In this document: positions 1 to 7,641 of the stretch, piece after piece | Layout: each line of letters starts with the position of its first letter | Position numbering within the stretch: position 1 is the stretch's first letter | Assembly: GCA_014763895.1 (NCBI GenBank) | Contig: JACXUM010000018.1 | Location: 1 to 36,002 of the forward strand | DNA: 36,002 nt | Source of the DNA: Campylobacterales bacterium | Lineage (GTDB): Bacteria; Campylobacterota; Campylobacteria; Campylobacterales; Sulfurovaceae | Reading direction: 5' to 3' | The notes under the pieces: model-generated | What the model was told of the DNA's origin: nothing | Databases searched by the model: none | What the model saw: the letters and a program-made list of their open reading frames with translations, nothing else | Made by a program: the position numbers and the translations under genes

Positions 1-113
1 GCATCATCTGAAATCCCTGTAAATCTTGGCAATGCTACTGCTGCCAAAATACCGATAATAACGATTACGAAAACCAATTCGATCATTGTAAATCCGCGTC
101 TCATGTTTGTCAT
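1..113 (-). CDS. Type IV pilin / pseudopilin-like protein, N-terminal part only
   Basis: The gene runs off the left edge of the window; only about 37 N-terminal residues are visible. They form a class III (prepilin) signal: a short basic leader MTNMRRG followed by FTMIELVFVIVIIGILAAVA. A prepilin peptidase would cut after the Gly, leaving a methylatable Phe and the conserved Glu5 at the start of a hydrophobic helix. The family assembles into type IV pili or type II secretion pseudopili at the inner membrane. The start is chosen because AAGGAG lies seven bases before this ATG. Which pilin it is cannot be told from this fragment. Confidence 0.85.
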   Translation of the reverse strand, partial: MTNMRRGFTMIELVFVIVIIGILAAVALPRFTGISDD

Positions 114-239
114 GATTAACTCCTTAAAAAATTTCTTGATACAAAACTCCTGTATCTTTGAAAATTCTACTCCACCAAACCTTTAATAAATATTAAACCA
201 ATAGACATTATTTTTTCACAATTCACAAGTGTATTATTG

Positions 240-245
240 TATAAT
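240..245 (+). promoter_or_regulatory. Promoter -10 box (TATAAT)
   Basis: A perfect TATAAT lies 36 bases before the ATG at 282. It overlaps the only in-frame upstream start (TTG at 237), which argues that TTG is not used. No good -35 is seen, as is usual for housekeeping promoters in Campylobacterota. Confidence 0.5.
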
Positions 246-281
246 GATTTCATTAGATATAAAATCATAGAAAGGAATCAC

Positions 282-1247
282 ATGAGAGGATCATGGCCAA
301 AATCTCAAATTACCCTACTGCTCTATCTTATTGTCTTTTTAATACCGGTTGGTTTTTTCACCGTTTCAAAATCATTTGATACCGTTTACAAAGATGCACA
401 GATGATGCAAAAGGCCGCATGGCTTAAAGAAATAGTGCCTCTGTTTTTTGAATCGAAGGATCTTGAAACTTCCGATATAGTGATACAAAAAATAGATCAG
501 ACCCTTCAAGAGATCTCCCTATGGATATCAAAAAATGGCAAATATTCCGCACTCGGTGAGAACCGTCAAGTTCTCGAAGAGGATTTTCTTGATGCGTCTG
601 CGTGTTGGAATATATATAAACAAGACAGATCAAAACACAACCTGCTTCTTTGCAAAGAAAAGTTCATTCATTTTGCAGCTTTTTTAGAAGATCGCATCTT
701 GGCCGAACAACGCCAACTTGCAAATCTTTTTTATCTTAGTCTTGCCTTCTTGATGCTTTTTGTGCTCTTTTTGATCTATTTTGTCAGACTCTATATGCAC
801 ATCCAGCACAAAAAGCATTCCATTTATGATCATGACACCATGCTGTTTAATAAAAAATACTTTGACAGCCAGCTTGCTCTTGCTTGCGACCAATCGAAAC
901 GATACAAGACCCACCTATCGCTACTGCTTGTCTCTGTAAAAGGTTTTGACAACAAAACATACAGTAGTCGCTCAAAAAGAAATTTTTTACAAAGTGTCGG
1001 ATATATTTTTCATACCTCGGCCCGTACGAGCGATATCGTCTGTAGATACAATGAAAAGCTGATCGGAATACTATTGCCTTTTACATCAAAGGAAAATGCT
1101 AGCGTACTGACAGAAAGAATTAAAAAAACGTTAAAAGAATATGAATTCGGCCTTTCACCCAAAATCGAATACTCTTTTATAGAAACTGAATATTCCCCTG
1201 ATGAAACAGCTGAAGAGTTTATAGCACGCAGTTTGAGCCTACTATAA
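282..1247 (+). CDS. Membrane protein with degenerate GGDEF-like domain
   Basis: A 321-residue inner-membrane protein. Visible parts: TM helix at about 11-29, a periplasmic region of about 120 residues, a second TM helix at about 149-168, then a cytoplasmic domain with the layout of a GGDEF (diguanylate cyclase) domain. The start HDTMLFNKKYFD resembles the family's D-x-LT-x-L-x-NRR entry, and SDIVCRYNEKLIGILLP at about 249-265 sits where RxGGDEFxxLLP is expected. The catalytic GG(D/E)EF signature is replaced by NEKLI, so cyclase activity is unlikely; it may be a c-di-GMP-independent sensor or scaffold. I chose ATG 282 because GAAAGGA precedes it and a -10 box covers the upstream TTG. The periplasmic region has no motif I recognise. 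Confidence 0.6.
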   Translation: MRGSWPKSQITLLLYLIVFLIPVGFFTVSKSFDTVYKDAQMMQKAAWLKEIVPLFFESKDLETSDIVIQKIDQTLQEISLWISKNGKYSALGENRQVLEEDFLDASACWNIYKQDRSKHNLLLCKEKFIHFAAFLEDRILAEQRQLANLFYLSLAFLMLFVLFLIYFVRLYMHIQHKKHSIYDHDTMLFNKKYFDSQLALACDQSKRYKTHLSLLLVSVKGFDNKTYSSRSKRNFLQSVGYIFHTSARTSDIVCRYNEKLIGILLPFTSKENASVLTERIKKTLKEYEFGLSPKIEYSFIETEYSPDETAEEFIARSLSLL

Positions 1248-1256
1248 ATCAAAGAA

Positions 1257-1293
1257 GATGGACAGAAGAGATTTAGCTCTTCTTAACTCCATC
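1257..1293. terminator. Bidirectional terminator-like hairpin
   Basis: Two nested stems: GATGGA (1257-1262) pairs with TCCATC (1288-1293), and AGAAGAG (1264-1270) pairs with CTCTTCT (1277-1283) around loop ATTTAG. It lies between two convergent genes and is flanked by moderately T-rich sequence on both strands. Confidence 0.5.
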
Positions 1294-1298
1294 GTTTA

Positions 1299-1520
1299 TT
1301 AGAGGTTATCAAGTGTCTCTATGAGCAGTTCGATCTCGTCTTCGTAGCTGGTTGCCTGTTTTGCTAATCTTAGATAGGCTTTGAGCAGTTTATCGGGGGT
1401 ATTGTCCTTGTTTAATTCTACCCCTGCCTCCTTGAGGTCCCTGTTCACAAAATCTGCAAACGCATCCTCAAGCTTGATCTCATACCGTTTACCGCAAACG
1501 GTCAATCCTACATCTTTCAC
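1299..1520 (-). CDS. Small ZapA-like protein
   Basis: A 73-residue protein. The N-terminus (KDVGLTVCGKRYEIKLEDA) resembles the start of ZapA, the FtsZ-ring-associated protein: a short strand with a V-x-x-x-G-x-x-Y pattern followed by a helical region. The C-terminus is a predicted helix rich in E and L. The start is GTG, preceded by AAAGGA at a suitable distance. It follows the ZapB-like gene by about 20 bases in the same direction, so the two are probably co-transcribed. The ZapA assignment is by pattern only; the protein is shorter than typical ZapA (about 90-110 residues), so confidence in function is modest. Confidence 0.55.
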   Translation of the reverse strand: MKDVGLTVCGKRYEIKLEDAFADFVNRDLKEAGVELNKDNTPDKLLKAYLRLAKQATSYEDEIELLIETLDNL

Positions 1521-1540
1521 GTGGAATCCTTTAGATTTTA

Positions 1541-1759
1541 TCAGGCAAGAAGGGCTTCAACCTGCGCGATGATCTTTTCGATCTCGGCATCTTTTTGGGC
1601 CAACTCGCTTCTAAGGGCCTCTATCTGTGCAGCCTGCTCGTGTTGCGATCCCGCACTGTTTTCAAGCTGGCGCTTCAGCTCTGCATTCTCCTGTTTCAAT
1701 GCTTCATGATCCTGCTTCCACTCTGTGATCTTCTCTTGTAGTCTGATTAATGCCGACAT
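1541..1759 (-). CDS. Small coiled-coil protein (ZapB-like)
   Basis: A 72-residue, almost wholly coiled-coil protein with heptad leucines and charged residues (for example LKQENAELKRQLENSAG). Size and composition match ZapB-type division proteins, but coiled coils look alike and the call is weak. GTG 1762 and ATG 1759 are adjacent; ATG 1759 is preferred because it lies seven bases after AAGGAG. It is the first gene of a two-gene unit with the ZapA-like gene, which is the main reason to suspect a division role. Confidence 0.6.
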   Translation of the reverse strand: MSALIRLQEKITEWKQDHEALKQENAELKRQLENSAGSQHEQAAQIEALRSELAQKDAEIEKIIAQVEALLA

Positions 1760-1787
1760 CACTCTTCTCCTTGATATATAGTTTTGA

Positions 1788-1793
1788 TATAAT
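1788..1793 (+). promoter_or_regulatory. Promoter -10 box ahead of the heptamer element and uvrB
   Basis: TATAAT within TTGATATAATAG. Transcription would begin at about 1800, two bases before the first heptamer of the repeat element, so the whole element would be the 5' leader of a transcript carrying the S23-like ORF and uvrB. No clear -35. Confidence 0.45.
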
Positions 1794-1801
1794 AGCGCAA
1801 A

Positions 1802-2120
1802 AATTAGGAATTAGGAATTAGGAATTAGGAATTTCGGTATGTTTTTCGGTGAAAAACTTCTATTTTTTATGATTAAAGCAGCACAATGAGTCAAAACAAC
1901 AATATCCTTTGTGAGATAAGCAGGCAGATATTAAGATCAGAAACTGCCATCGGCGCTTTGGTTGGCGAATCAAAATATGCACACTCAAAAGAGATACACA
2001 AAAGTCTCTATAATGACATAGATGAAGTGCTCAGTTTGCTTATTTCCATCACTAAAATTATCAAAAAAAGCGCATTACCCCATAATGCAAACCATCATTT
2101 CTAACTCCTAATTTCTCACT
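1802..2120 (+). repeat. Heptamer-palindrome element, copy A (with internal ORF)
   Basis: The left arm is four perfect tandem copies of AATTAGG (1802-1829) followed by AATTTCGGTAT. A perfect hairpin comes next: GTTTTTC (1841-1847), loop GGT, GAAAAAC (1851-1857), then the T-rich tract TTCTATTTTTT. The right arm is inverted heptamers TCTAACT, CCTAATT, TCTCACT (2100-2120). The interior carries a 72-codon ORF whose stop codon lies in the right arm. The element ends 13 bases before the uvrB start. The same architecture recurs at 4122-4263 and, inverted, at 29578-29675. Mobility is inferred from the repeated structure, not shown. Confidence 0.75.
1886..2104 (+). CDS. Shortened S23-type four-helix-bundle protein inside the repeat element
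   Basis: A 72-residue [26 protein letters not shown] closely follows the signature of the S23 / 23S rRNA-intervening-sequence four-helix-bundle family as I remember it (QLLRSGTSIGA...EA..A.SK), and [18 protein letters not shown] resembles that family's last helix. Family members are about 115-125 residues, so the first helix and much of the middle appear to be missing. It may be a degenerate copy or a miniaturised protein. The ribosome-binding site is weak, and a TAA lies in frame just upstream of ATG 1886, so no longer start exists. The host function of S23-like proteins is poorly understood. It lies wholly between the element's arms. Confidence 0.5.
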   Translation: MSQNNNILCEISRQILRSETAIGALVGESKYAHSKEIHKSLYNDIDEVLSLLISITKIIKKSALPHNANHHF

Positions 2121-2133
2121 CACAAGGAGACCC

Positions 2134-4110
2134 ATGTCAACCTTCACCGTAAAGAGTCCCTATCAACCTTCCGGTGACCAGCCTGAAGCGATCGAGCAGA
2201 TCAGCCGTTCGATCATAAAAGGCAACCAGTACCAGACCCTGGTAGGGGTAACAGGTTCGGGGAAGACCTATACGATGGCGAAGGTCATCGAAAAGACCCA
2301 GAAGCCTACCCTTATCATGACACACAACAAAACGCTTGCTGCACAGCTCTACAGTGAATTTAAAAGTTTTTTTCCCAATAACCACGTCGAGTATTTTATC
2401 TCCTATTATGACTACTATCAGCCCGAAGCCTACCTTCCAAGGCAGGATTTGTTCATCGAAAAGGACAGCTCCATCAATGAAGAACTCGAACGGCTGCGCC
2501 TGAGTGCGACCGCTTCACTGCTCAGCCACGACGATGTCATCGTGGTCGCGTCTGTTTCGGCCAACTACGGTTTGGGTTCGCCTGAAGATTACCGCTCCAT
2601 TGTCCAAAAACTCACCCTTGCAGAAGAGTACAACCAAAAAGCCCTGCTCCTAAAACTGGTCGATATGGGATACAAACGCAACGATGCCTATTTTGACCGG
2701 GGGGATTTCAGGGTGATGGGAGAGGTGATCGACATCTACCCTGCCTACTCTGAAGAGTTTGCTGTCCGTATCGAGTTTTTCGGTGATGAAGTGGAAGCGA
2801 TCTATACGTTCAACTCGCTTACCGGGGAGAAACAGGAAGATAAAAAAGAAGTCACGATCTATGCTGCCAACCAGTTCATCGTAGGCAAAGAGAAGCTCGC
2901 CCTTGCAATCAAAAGCATCGAAGAGGAACTGGGAGAGCGTCTGGCATTTTTACAAAAAGAAGACCGCCTGGTCGAGTACCAGAGGCTTAAACAGCGTACC
3001 GAGTTCGATCTTGAGATGCTCGAGGCAACAGGGATGTGCAAGGGGATCGAGAATTATTCCAGGCACCTCACGGGTAAAAAACCGGGCCAGACGCCTTACT
3101 CGATGATGGATTATTTTGAAGCGATGCATGGAAATGACTATCTGGTGATCGTGGATGAATCCCACGTTTCCCTGCCGCAGTTTCGCGGCATGTATGCAGG
3201 AGACAGAAGCCGGAAAGAAGTTTTGGTAGAACATGGATTCAGGCTACCTTCTGCATTGGACAACCGTCCCTTGATGTTTAATGAGTATATCCATAAAGCG
3301 CCCCATTTCCTCTTTGTCTCTGCTACGCCGAGTGAACTGGAGTTGGGGCTTTCTGCAACCGTAGCCGAACAGGTGGTACGGCCAACCGGCCTGCTTGACC
3401 CATTGATAGAGGTAGTGGACAGCACCCATCAGGTAGAACACCTCTATGACAGGATGAAACCCGTGATCGAACGCGGCGAAAGGGTGCTCATCACCGTATT
3501 GACCAAGAAAATGGCCGAAGAGCTGACCAGCTACTACAATGATCTTGGACTCAAAGCACGCTATATGCACTCAGAGATGGATGCGATCGAACGAAATCAG
3601 ACCATTCGTGCCCTCAGGCTGGGAGAATTTGACATCCTTATAGGGATTAACCTGCTCAGGGAAGGGCTTGACCTGCCTGAAGTGAGCCTTGTGGCGATAC
3701 TTGATGCGGACAAGGAAGGATTTTTGCGCTCAGAAACCTCTTTGGTCCAGACAGCCGGAAGAGCGGCAAGAAATGCAAACGGACATGTGTTGATGTATGC
3801 CAAAAAAATGACCAGATCGATGCAGGCGACCATCGATGTCACTCAGCACAGACGCGAAAAACAGATCGCCTATAACAAAAAGTACCACATTACACCCAAA
3901 ACGACGCTAAGAGCCCTTGATACTGACCTTAAAGTGGAAGATGCGGGGGAACTTTACAACAAACAAAGCAAACTGGACAAAATGCCAAAAGCAGAACGCC
4001 AAAACCTCATCAAAGAGCTCAAGGCAAAAATGCTTGCAGCAGCCAAGAACCTTGAGTTTGAAGAAGCTGCAAGACTGCGTGACGAGATCGCCAAGATCAA
4101 AAAGTTATGA
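2134..4110 (+). CDS. uvrB: UvrABC excinuclease subunit B
   Basis: DNA-damage-recognition helicase-like subunit of nucleotide excision repair; it receives damaged DNA from UvrA and recruits UvrC. 658 residues, the usual length. Walker A GVTGSGKT at 38-45, the beta-hairpin region beginning [15 protein letters not shown] at about 90, Walker B-type DESH at 341-344, helicase motifs including [12 protein letters not shown] and QTAGRAARN, and a C-terminal UVR domain ([13 protein letters not shown]) that contacts UvrC. ATG 2134 is preceded by AAGGAG. It is probably transcribed from the -10 box at 1788, with the heptamer element as leader. The end of the gene forms a perfect 10-bp hairpin across the stop codon. 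Confidence 0.98.
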   Translation: MSTFTVKSPYQPSGDQPEAIEQISRSIIKGNQYQTLVGVTGSGKTYTMAKVIEKTQKPTLIMTHNKTLAAQLYSEFKSFFPNNHVEYFISYYDYYQPEAYLPRQDLFIEKDSSINEELERLRLSATASLLSHDDVIVVASVSANYGLGSPEDYRSIVQKLTLAEEYNQKALLLKLVDMGYKRNDAYFDRGDFRVMGEVIDIYPAYSEEFAVRIEFFGDEVEAIYTFNSLTGEKQEDKKEVTIYAANQFIVGKEKLALAIKSIEEELGERLAFLQKEDRLVEYQRLKQRTEFDLEMLEATGMCKGIENYSRHLTGKKPGQTPYSMMDYFEAMHGNDYLVIVDESHVSLPQFRGMYAGDRSRKEVLVEHGFRLPSALDNRPLMFNEYIHKAPHFLFVSATPSELELGLSATVAEQVVRPTGLLDPLIEVVDSTHQVEHLYDRMKPVIERGERVLITVLTKKMAEELTSYYNDLGLKARYMHSEMDAIERNQTIRALRLGEFDILIGINLLREGLDLPEVSLVAILDADKEGFLRSETSLVQTAGRAARNANGHVLMYAKKMTRSMQATIDVTQHRREKQIAYNKKYHITPKTTLRALDTDLKVEDAGELYNKQSKLDKMPKAERQNLIKELKAKMLAAAKNLEFEEAARLRDEIAKIKKL

Positions 4111-4120
4111 CTTTTTGATC
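4095..4120 (+). terminator. Hairpin across the uvrB stop codon
   Basis: GATCAAAAAG (4095-4104), loop TTATGA containing the stop, CTTTTTGATC (4111-4120): a perfect 10-bp stem. There is no T-tract after it on the + strand, so termination may be partial. It abuts the next heptamer element. Confidence 0.5.
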
Positions 4121-4121
4121 T

Positions 4122-4263
4122 AATGAGGAGTTAGGAGTTAGAAATTAGGAATATCGGTAGGCACTTTTGCAAAGTGCTTTTATTTTTGATATAATCACCC
4201 TGATTTAGTAAAAGTGGAGCCACTGCACCATATACAAAAATTCCTAACTCCTAATTCCTAACT
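4122..4263 (+). repeat. Heptamer-palindrome element, copy B (no ORF)
   Basis: Left arm AATGAGG, AGTTAGG, AGTTAGA, AATTAGG (4122-4149), then AATATCGGTAG, a perfect 7-bp hairpin GCACTTT (4161-4167), loop TGC, AAAGTGC (4171-4177), T-rich tract TTTTATTTTTG, and a right arm of inverted heptamers CCTAACT, CCTAATT, CCTAACT (4243-4263). The order and spacing match copy A; the hairpin stem sequence differs but remains complementary. The interior (about 60 bases) holds no ORF but has a TATAAT at 4188. The element ends 15 bases before the ppk1 start. Confidence 0.75.
4188..4194 (+). promoter_or_regulatory. Possible ppk1 -10 box inside repeat element B
   Basis: GATATAATC inside the element, about 85 bases before the ppk1 ATG. 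If used, the element supplies the ppk1 promoter and its right arm forms the leader. No convincing -35. Confidence 0.35.
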
Positions 4264-4278
4264 TAAAAAAGGGTTTTT

Positions 4279-6366
4279 ATGTCGCCGAATCTGGATTCAT
4301 CACAACTCTACTTCAACCGTGAACTCTCCTGGTTACAGTTCAATTCACGCGTTTTGGCTCAGGCGATGGATGAAACGCTTCCGCCGCTTGAACGGCTGAA
4401 ATTCCTTGCGATCTACGGAACCAATCTGGATGAATTCTATATGATCCGTGTTGCCGGGCTTCGAGCCATTTTTAAAGCCCGTATCCAGGAAACCGGTGCG
4501 GACAAGCTCTCACCTGCCGAGCAGCTTGAGCATATCCACCAATACCTGCATGAAGAGCAAAAAGTCGTGGAGGCATGCTATCTATCCATTATTTCCGAGC
4601 TTCATTCCAATGGGGTGCATATCAAACGTTTTAACGCTCTTGATCCTGAGGAGCAAGAAGAGGTCGGAGATATTTTTATCAATGAAATCTACCCGGTGAT
4701 CATTCCCATCGCAGTCGATGCCACGCACCCTTTCCCGCATTTGAACAATCTCAGTTTCGGTCTGGCGATCACACTTCAAGATGATTCCGGTCATATCAAA
4801 CACGGTCTTGTACGTATCCCGAGGATCCTTCCGCGTTTTATACAGATGGGGCAGACTTTTATTCCTATTGAAAGTATCGTCAAGCATTTTGTTTCAGAAC
4901 TTTTTCCGGGATTTTCAGTCGTTGCTTCGACACCGTTTCGGGTCACGCGTAATGCCGATATCGAAATCGAAGAGGAGGAAGCCGACGATTTCCTTGAACT
5001 GCTTCAAGAGGGGTTAAGATCGCGCAACAAGGGTTCCCTGATCCGGCTTGAGCTCATTGACGGGAGTGATCCGCAGCTGATCCATTTCCTACGTTCACAT
5101 CTTAATCTTGATGATCGGGATATCTTCAGCTATAAGAATATTCCTTTAAACCTTGGAGGATTTTGGCAAATTGTAGGGGATCAGGCACTCTCTCATCTGG
5201 TCCTGCCTACCTTTAGCCCCAAGATACTCCCGCCGCTTGATAGTCAGAATTTTTTTGCCATCCTGGACAAACAGGATGTTGTCCTTTACCACCCTTTTGA
5301 CAGTTTTGATCCGGTCGTAAAATTTATCGAACAAGCCGCTATGGACCCTGAGACGCTGGCTATCCGCATGACACTCTATCGTGCCGGTCAGAAATCCCCC
5401 ATTATCAAAGCGCTTATCGATGCGGTCAGGGACGGAAAACAGGTTACCGTACTGGTCGAACTCAAAGCGCGTTTCGATGAAGAGAACAACCTTCGGTGGG
5501 CAAAGGCACTCGAAGATGCAGGGGCGCATGTCGTCTACGGTATCCCCGGGCTCAAAGTCCATGCCAAGATCGCTCAAGTCATCAAGCGGCAAAACAGAAC
5601 GCTTAAAAGCTATGTTCATTTGGCAACGGGAAATTACAACCCGAGTACTGCCAAGATCTATACCGATATCTCTTATTTTACATCCAAGGAGAATTTTGGA
5701 AAGGATGCAACACGCTTTTTCCATTTTCTTACCGGTTTTTCGACCTACACCAAACTGGACACCCTTTATATGTCTCCAACCCAGATAAAACCTCAACTGC
5801 TTAAACTGATCACCGAAGAGGCAACACATAAAAATGAAGGGCATATCATTCTCAAAGCCAATTCTCTCGTTGATACCGATATCATCAAAGCACTTTATAC
5901 TGCTTCGATGCAAGGCTGCAAGATCGATCTGATCGTTCGCGGGATCTGCTGCCTCAAACCCGGGATCAAAGGGGTCAGCGACAATATCCGCGTCTATTCG
6001 ATCATCGGTAAATATTTGGAGCACCCGCGTATCTACTTTTTCAAGCACCAAAAGCCAAGGTGCTACATCGCCAGTGCCGACCTGATGCCGCGCAACCTGG
6101 TAAGGCGGATTGAGCTGATGACGCCAATCCTTGAGGCAAACCTTGCACAAAAGATTGAACAGATTTTGATGCTTCAGCTTGCGGACAATCAGCTTAGATG
6201 GGAACTCCAGGGAGACGGAACCTATATCAAAGTTTCTGCAATCGGAAGAGCTATCAACAGTCATCTGATCATGGAAGAGTACGTGAACAAAATTCATGAT
6301 AAAACAAAAAAAGAGACACCCGATTATGTCAGCCGTCTGACAAATCGTATCTTAAAGGAGAGTTAA
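4279..6366 (+). CDS. ppk1: Polyphosphate kinase 1
   Basis: Reversibly transfers the terminal phosphate of ATP onto polyphosphate; membrane-associated, linked to stress and energy storage. 695 residues, the normal size. N-terminal domain FNRELSWLQFNSRVL followed by NLDEFYMIRVAG; the phospholipase D-like catalytic half contains VELKARFDEENN, an H-x-K motif (His428 in GLKVHAK) and a second conserved histidine (His582 in YLEHPR), the positions expected for the phosphorylated and assisting histidines. ATG 4279 follows AAAGGG. It heads a run with the carbonic anhydrase-like gene, two bases downstream. The repeat element immediately upstream probably forms its leader. Confidence 0.96.
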   Translation: MSPNLDSSQLYFNRELSWLQFNSRVLAQAMDETLPPLERLKFLAIYGTNLDEFYMIRVAGLRAIFKARIQETGADKLSPAEQLEHIHQYLHEEQKVVEACYLSIISELHSNGVHIKRFNALDPEEQEEVGDIFINEIYPVIIPIAVDATHPFPHLNNLSFGLAITLQDDSGHIKHGLVRIPRILPRFIQMGQTFIPIESIVKHFVSELFPGFSVVASTPFRVTRNADIEIEEEEADDFLELLQEGLRSRNKGSLIRLELIDGSDPQLIHFLRSHLNLDDRDIFSYKNIPLNLGGFWQIVGDQALSHLVLPTFSPKILPPLDSQNFFAILDKQDVVLYHPFDSFDPVVKFIEQAAMDPETLAIRMTLYRAGQKSPIIKALIDAVRDGKQVTVLVELKARFDEENNLRWAKALEDAGAHVVYGIPGLKVHAKIAQVIKRQNRTLKSYVHLATGNYNPSTAKIYTDISYFTSKENFGKDATRFFHFLTGFSTYTKLDTLYMSPTQIKPQLLKLITEEATHKNEGHIILKANSLVDTDIIKALYTASMQGCKIDLIVRGICCLKPGIKGVSDNIRVYSIIGKYLEHPRIYFFKHQKPRCYIASADLMPRNLVRRIELMTPILEANLAQKIEQILMLQLADNQLRWELQGDGTYIKVSAIGRAINSHLIMEEYVNKIHDKTKKETPDYVSRLTNRILKES

Positions 6367-6368
6367 AT

Positions 6369-6896
6369 ATGTTAATCCAATTTAAAGAGTGGACCCCAAA
6401 ACTTGGAAGAAATGCCTGGATAGCCCAAGGATCTTCTGTGATCGGACGTGTAGAGATGGGAGAAGACAGTGCTGTTTGGTTTGGCTGTGTCGTAAGGGGA
6501 GATGTGCATTACATCAAGATCGGGGAGAGGACCAACATTCAGGATCTCAGTATGATCCATGTGACCCATCATAAAAAAGAGGATATGAGCGACGGCCATC
6601 CTACGATCATAGGAAATGACGTGACTGTGGGGCACCGGGTTATGCTTCACGGCTGTACGATAGAAGATGCCTGCCTGATAGGTATGAGCGCCACGATTCT
6701 TGACGGTGCGGTGATCGGTAAAGAATCCATCGTCGGGGCCGGCGCTTTGGTCACCAAGAACAAAAAGTTTCCCCCGCGAAGTCTGATCATGGGAAGCCCG
6801 GCTAAAGTGGTGAGGGAACTGACCGATGAAGAGGTGAAGGACCTCTATGCTTCAGCATCGCGTTATGTCGCTTTCAAAAATGAATACCAATCATAA
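6369..6896 (+). CDS. Gamma-carbonic anhydrase family protein (YrdA/PaaY-like)
   Basis: A 175-residue left-handed beta-helix protein made of hexapeptide repeats (IGRVEMGEDSAVWFG..., IGMSATILDGAVIG), expected to form a trimer with Zn-binding histidines at subunit interfaces. Candidate ligands are His64 (MIHVTHH), His89 and His94 (VGHRVMLHGC). Family members include CO2 hydratases and proteins of unknown substrate; activity cannot be decided here. Start ATG 6369 follows AAAGGAGAG, which overlaps the end of ppk1, so the two genes are translationally close and co-transcribed. The C-terminal helix (LTDEEVKDLYASASRYV) is typical of the family. Confidence 0.88.
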   Translation: MLIQFKEWTPKLGRNAWIAQGSSVIGRVEMGEDSAVWFGCVVRGDVHYIKIGERTNIQDLSMIHVTHHKKEDMSDGHPTIIGNDVTVGHRVMLHGCTIEDACLIGMSATILDGAVIGKESIVGAGALVTKNKKFPPRSLIMGSPAKVVRELTDEEVKDLYASASRYVAFKNEYQS

Positions 6897-6957
6897 TCAA
6901 CTTTTCTTCTTTGTGCTTTAAACTGCCAACACCGAAGAATCGTTCAAAAGAGGAATA

Positions 6958-7614
6958 ATGCAGGAGATTATCACAAAAAGTTTAAGAGACACCCTTTCAA
7001 AAGATGTTCTGTTTTTTGTATTGAAGATTGCTTTTGGTGCACTGGCCATTACGCTTATCGTGAGTTGGTTCTTATGGGACAGCCTATCTGCTTTTATTGC
7101 CTCTTACTTGTCTTGGATTCCCTGGGCATGGCTTCAAACTTCAGGGAGTACGCTTGCTGCGCTGGCCCTTGGCTATATGTTTTTTATCATATCCATTACC
7201 TTGCTCACATCGCTCTACAGCGAATCCTTGCTTGTGCAACTGGCACAAAAACATTATCCCAAGGTACCTAGGATCGGCGAAGCTGGGATCACAACTTCTT
7301 TCTTTATCACACTCAAATCAAGTATGATTTTTTTGATACTTTTTATGATTTTTATTTGGGCATTATTTATCCCCGTTTTGGGGCAGATTGCCATGTTGTA
7401 TCTTTGGTCTGTCCTCATCAAGGAGACAACCGTTTATGATGTAGGTTCGCTCTTTATAAGAGACAAAAATCTACTCAAGGAAAAAAACAAAAAAGCAAGA
7501 ATGATCGCCATGATCGCTTCACTTTTTAACTACATTCCCCTTTTGAATATTTTCAGCCCCATCTTTGCACAGATACTTTTTTTGCACCACCTTTTATACG
7601 ATAAACAGCGGTAA
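6958..7614 (+). CDS. EI24 / CysZ-like integral membrane protein
   Basis: A 218-residue membrane protein with about four to six hydrophobic segments (about residues 20-45, 60-85, 120-150, 185-210). The arrangement, the SLLVQLAQKHYP stretch and the C-terminal FNYIPLLNIFSPIFAQILFLHHLL follow the EI24 domain family, to which the sulfate permease CysZ belongs. Substrate is unknown; no sulfur-assimilation genes lie nearby. ATG 6958 is preceded by AGAGGAAT. It may be co-transcribed with ppk1 and the carbonic anhydrase-like gene across a 61-base gap. Confidence 0.75.
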   Translation: MQEIITKSLRDTLSKDVLFFVLKIAFGALAITLIVSWFLWDSLSAFIASYLSWIPWAWLQTSGSTLAALALGYMFFIISITLLTSLYSESLLVQLAQKHYPKVPRIGEAGITTSFFITLKSSMIFLILFMIFIWALFIPVLGQIAMLYLWSVLIKETTVYDVGSLFIRDKNLLKEKNKKARMIAMIASLFNYIPLLNIFSPIFAQILFLHHLLYDKQR

Positions 7615-7641
7615 AATGAAGCAAAAATCATTCTTCATTTT
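7613..7641. terminator. Convergent terminator hairpin
   Basis: AAAATGAAG (7613-7621) pairs perfectly with CTTCATTTT (7633-7641). It lies between convergent genes, overlaps both stop codons and provides T-rich 3' ends in both directions. Confidence 0.6.

Noticed and set aside
5146-6297. 383-codon ORF on the minus strand within ppk1
   Set aside because: It is antisense to a clear polyphosphate kinase and its protein has no family-like features; a shadow of ppk1 codon bias.
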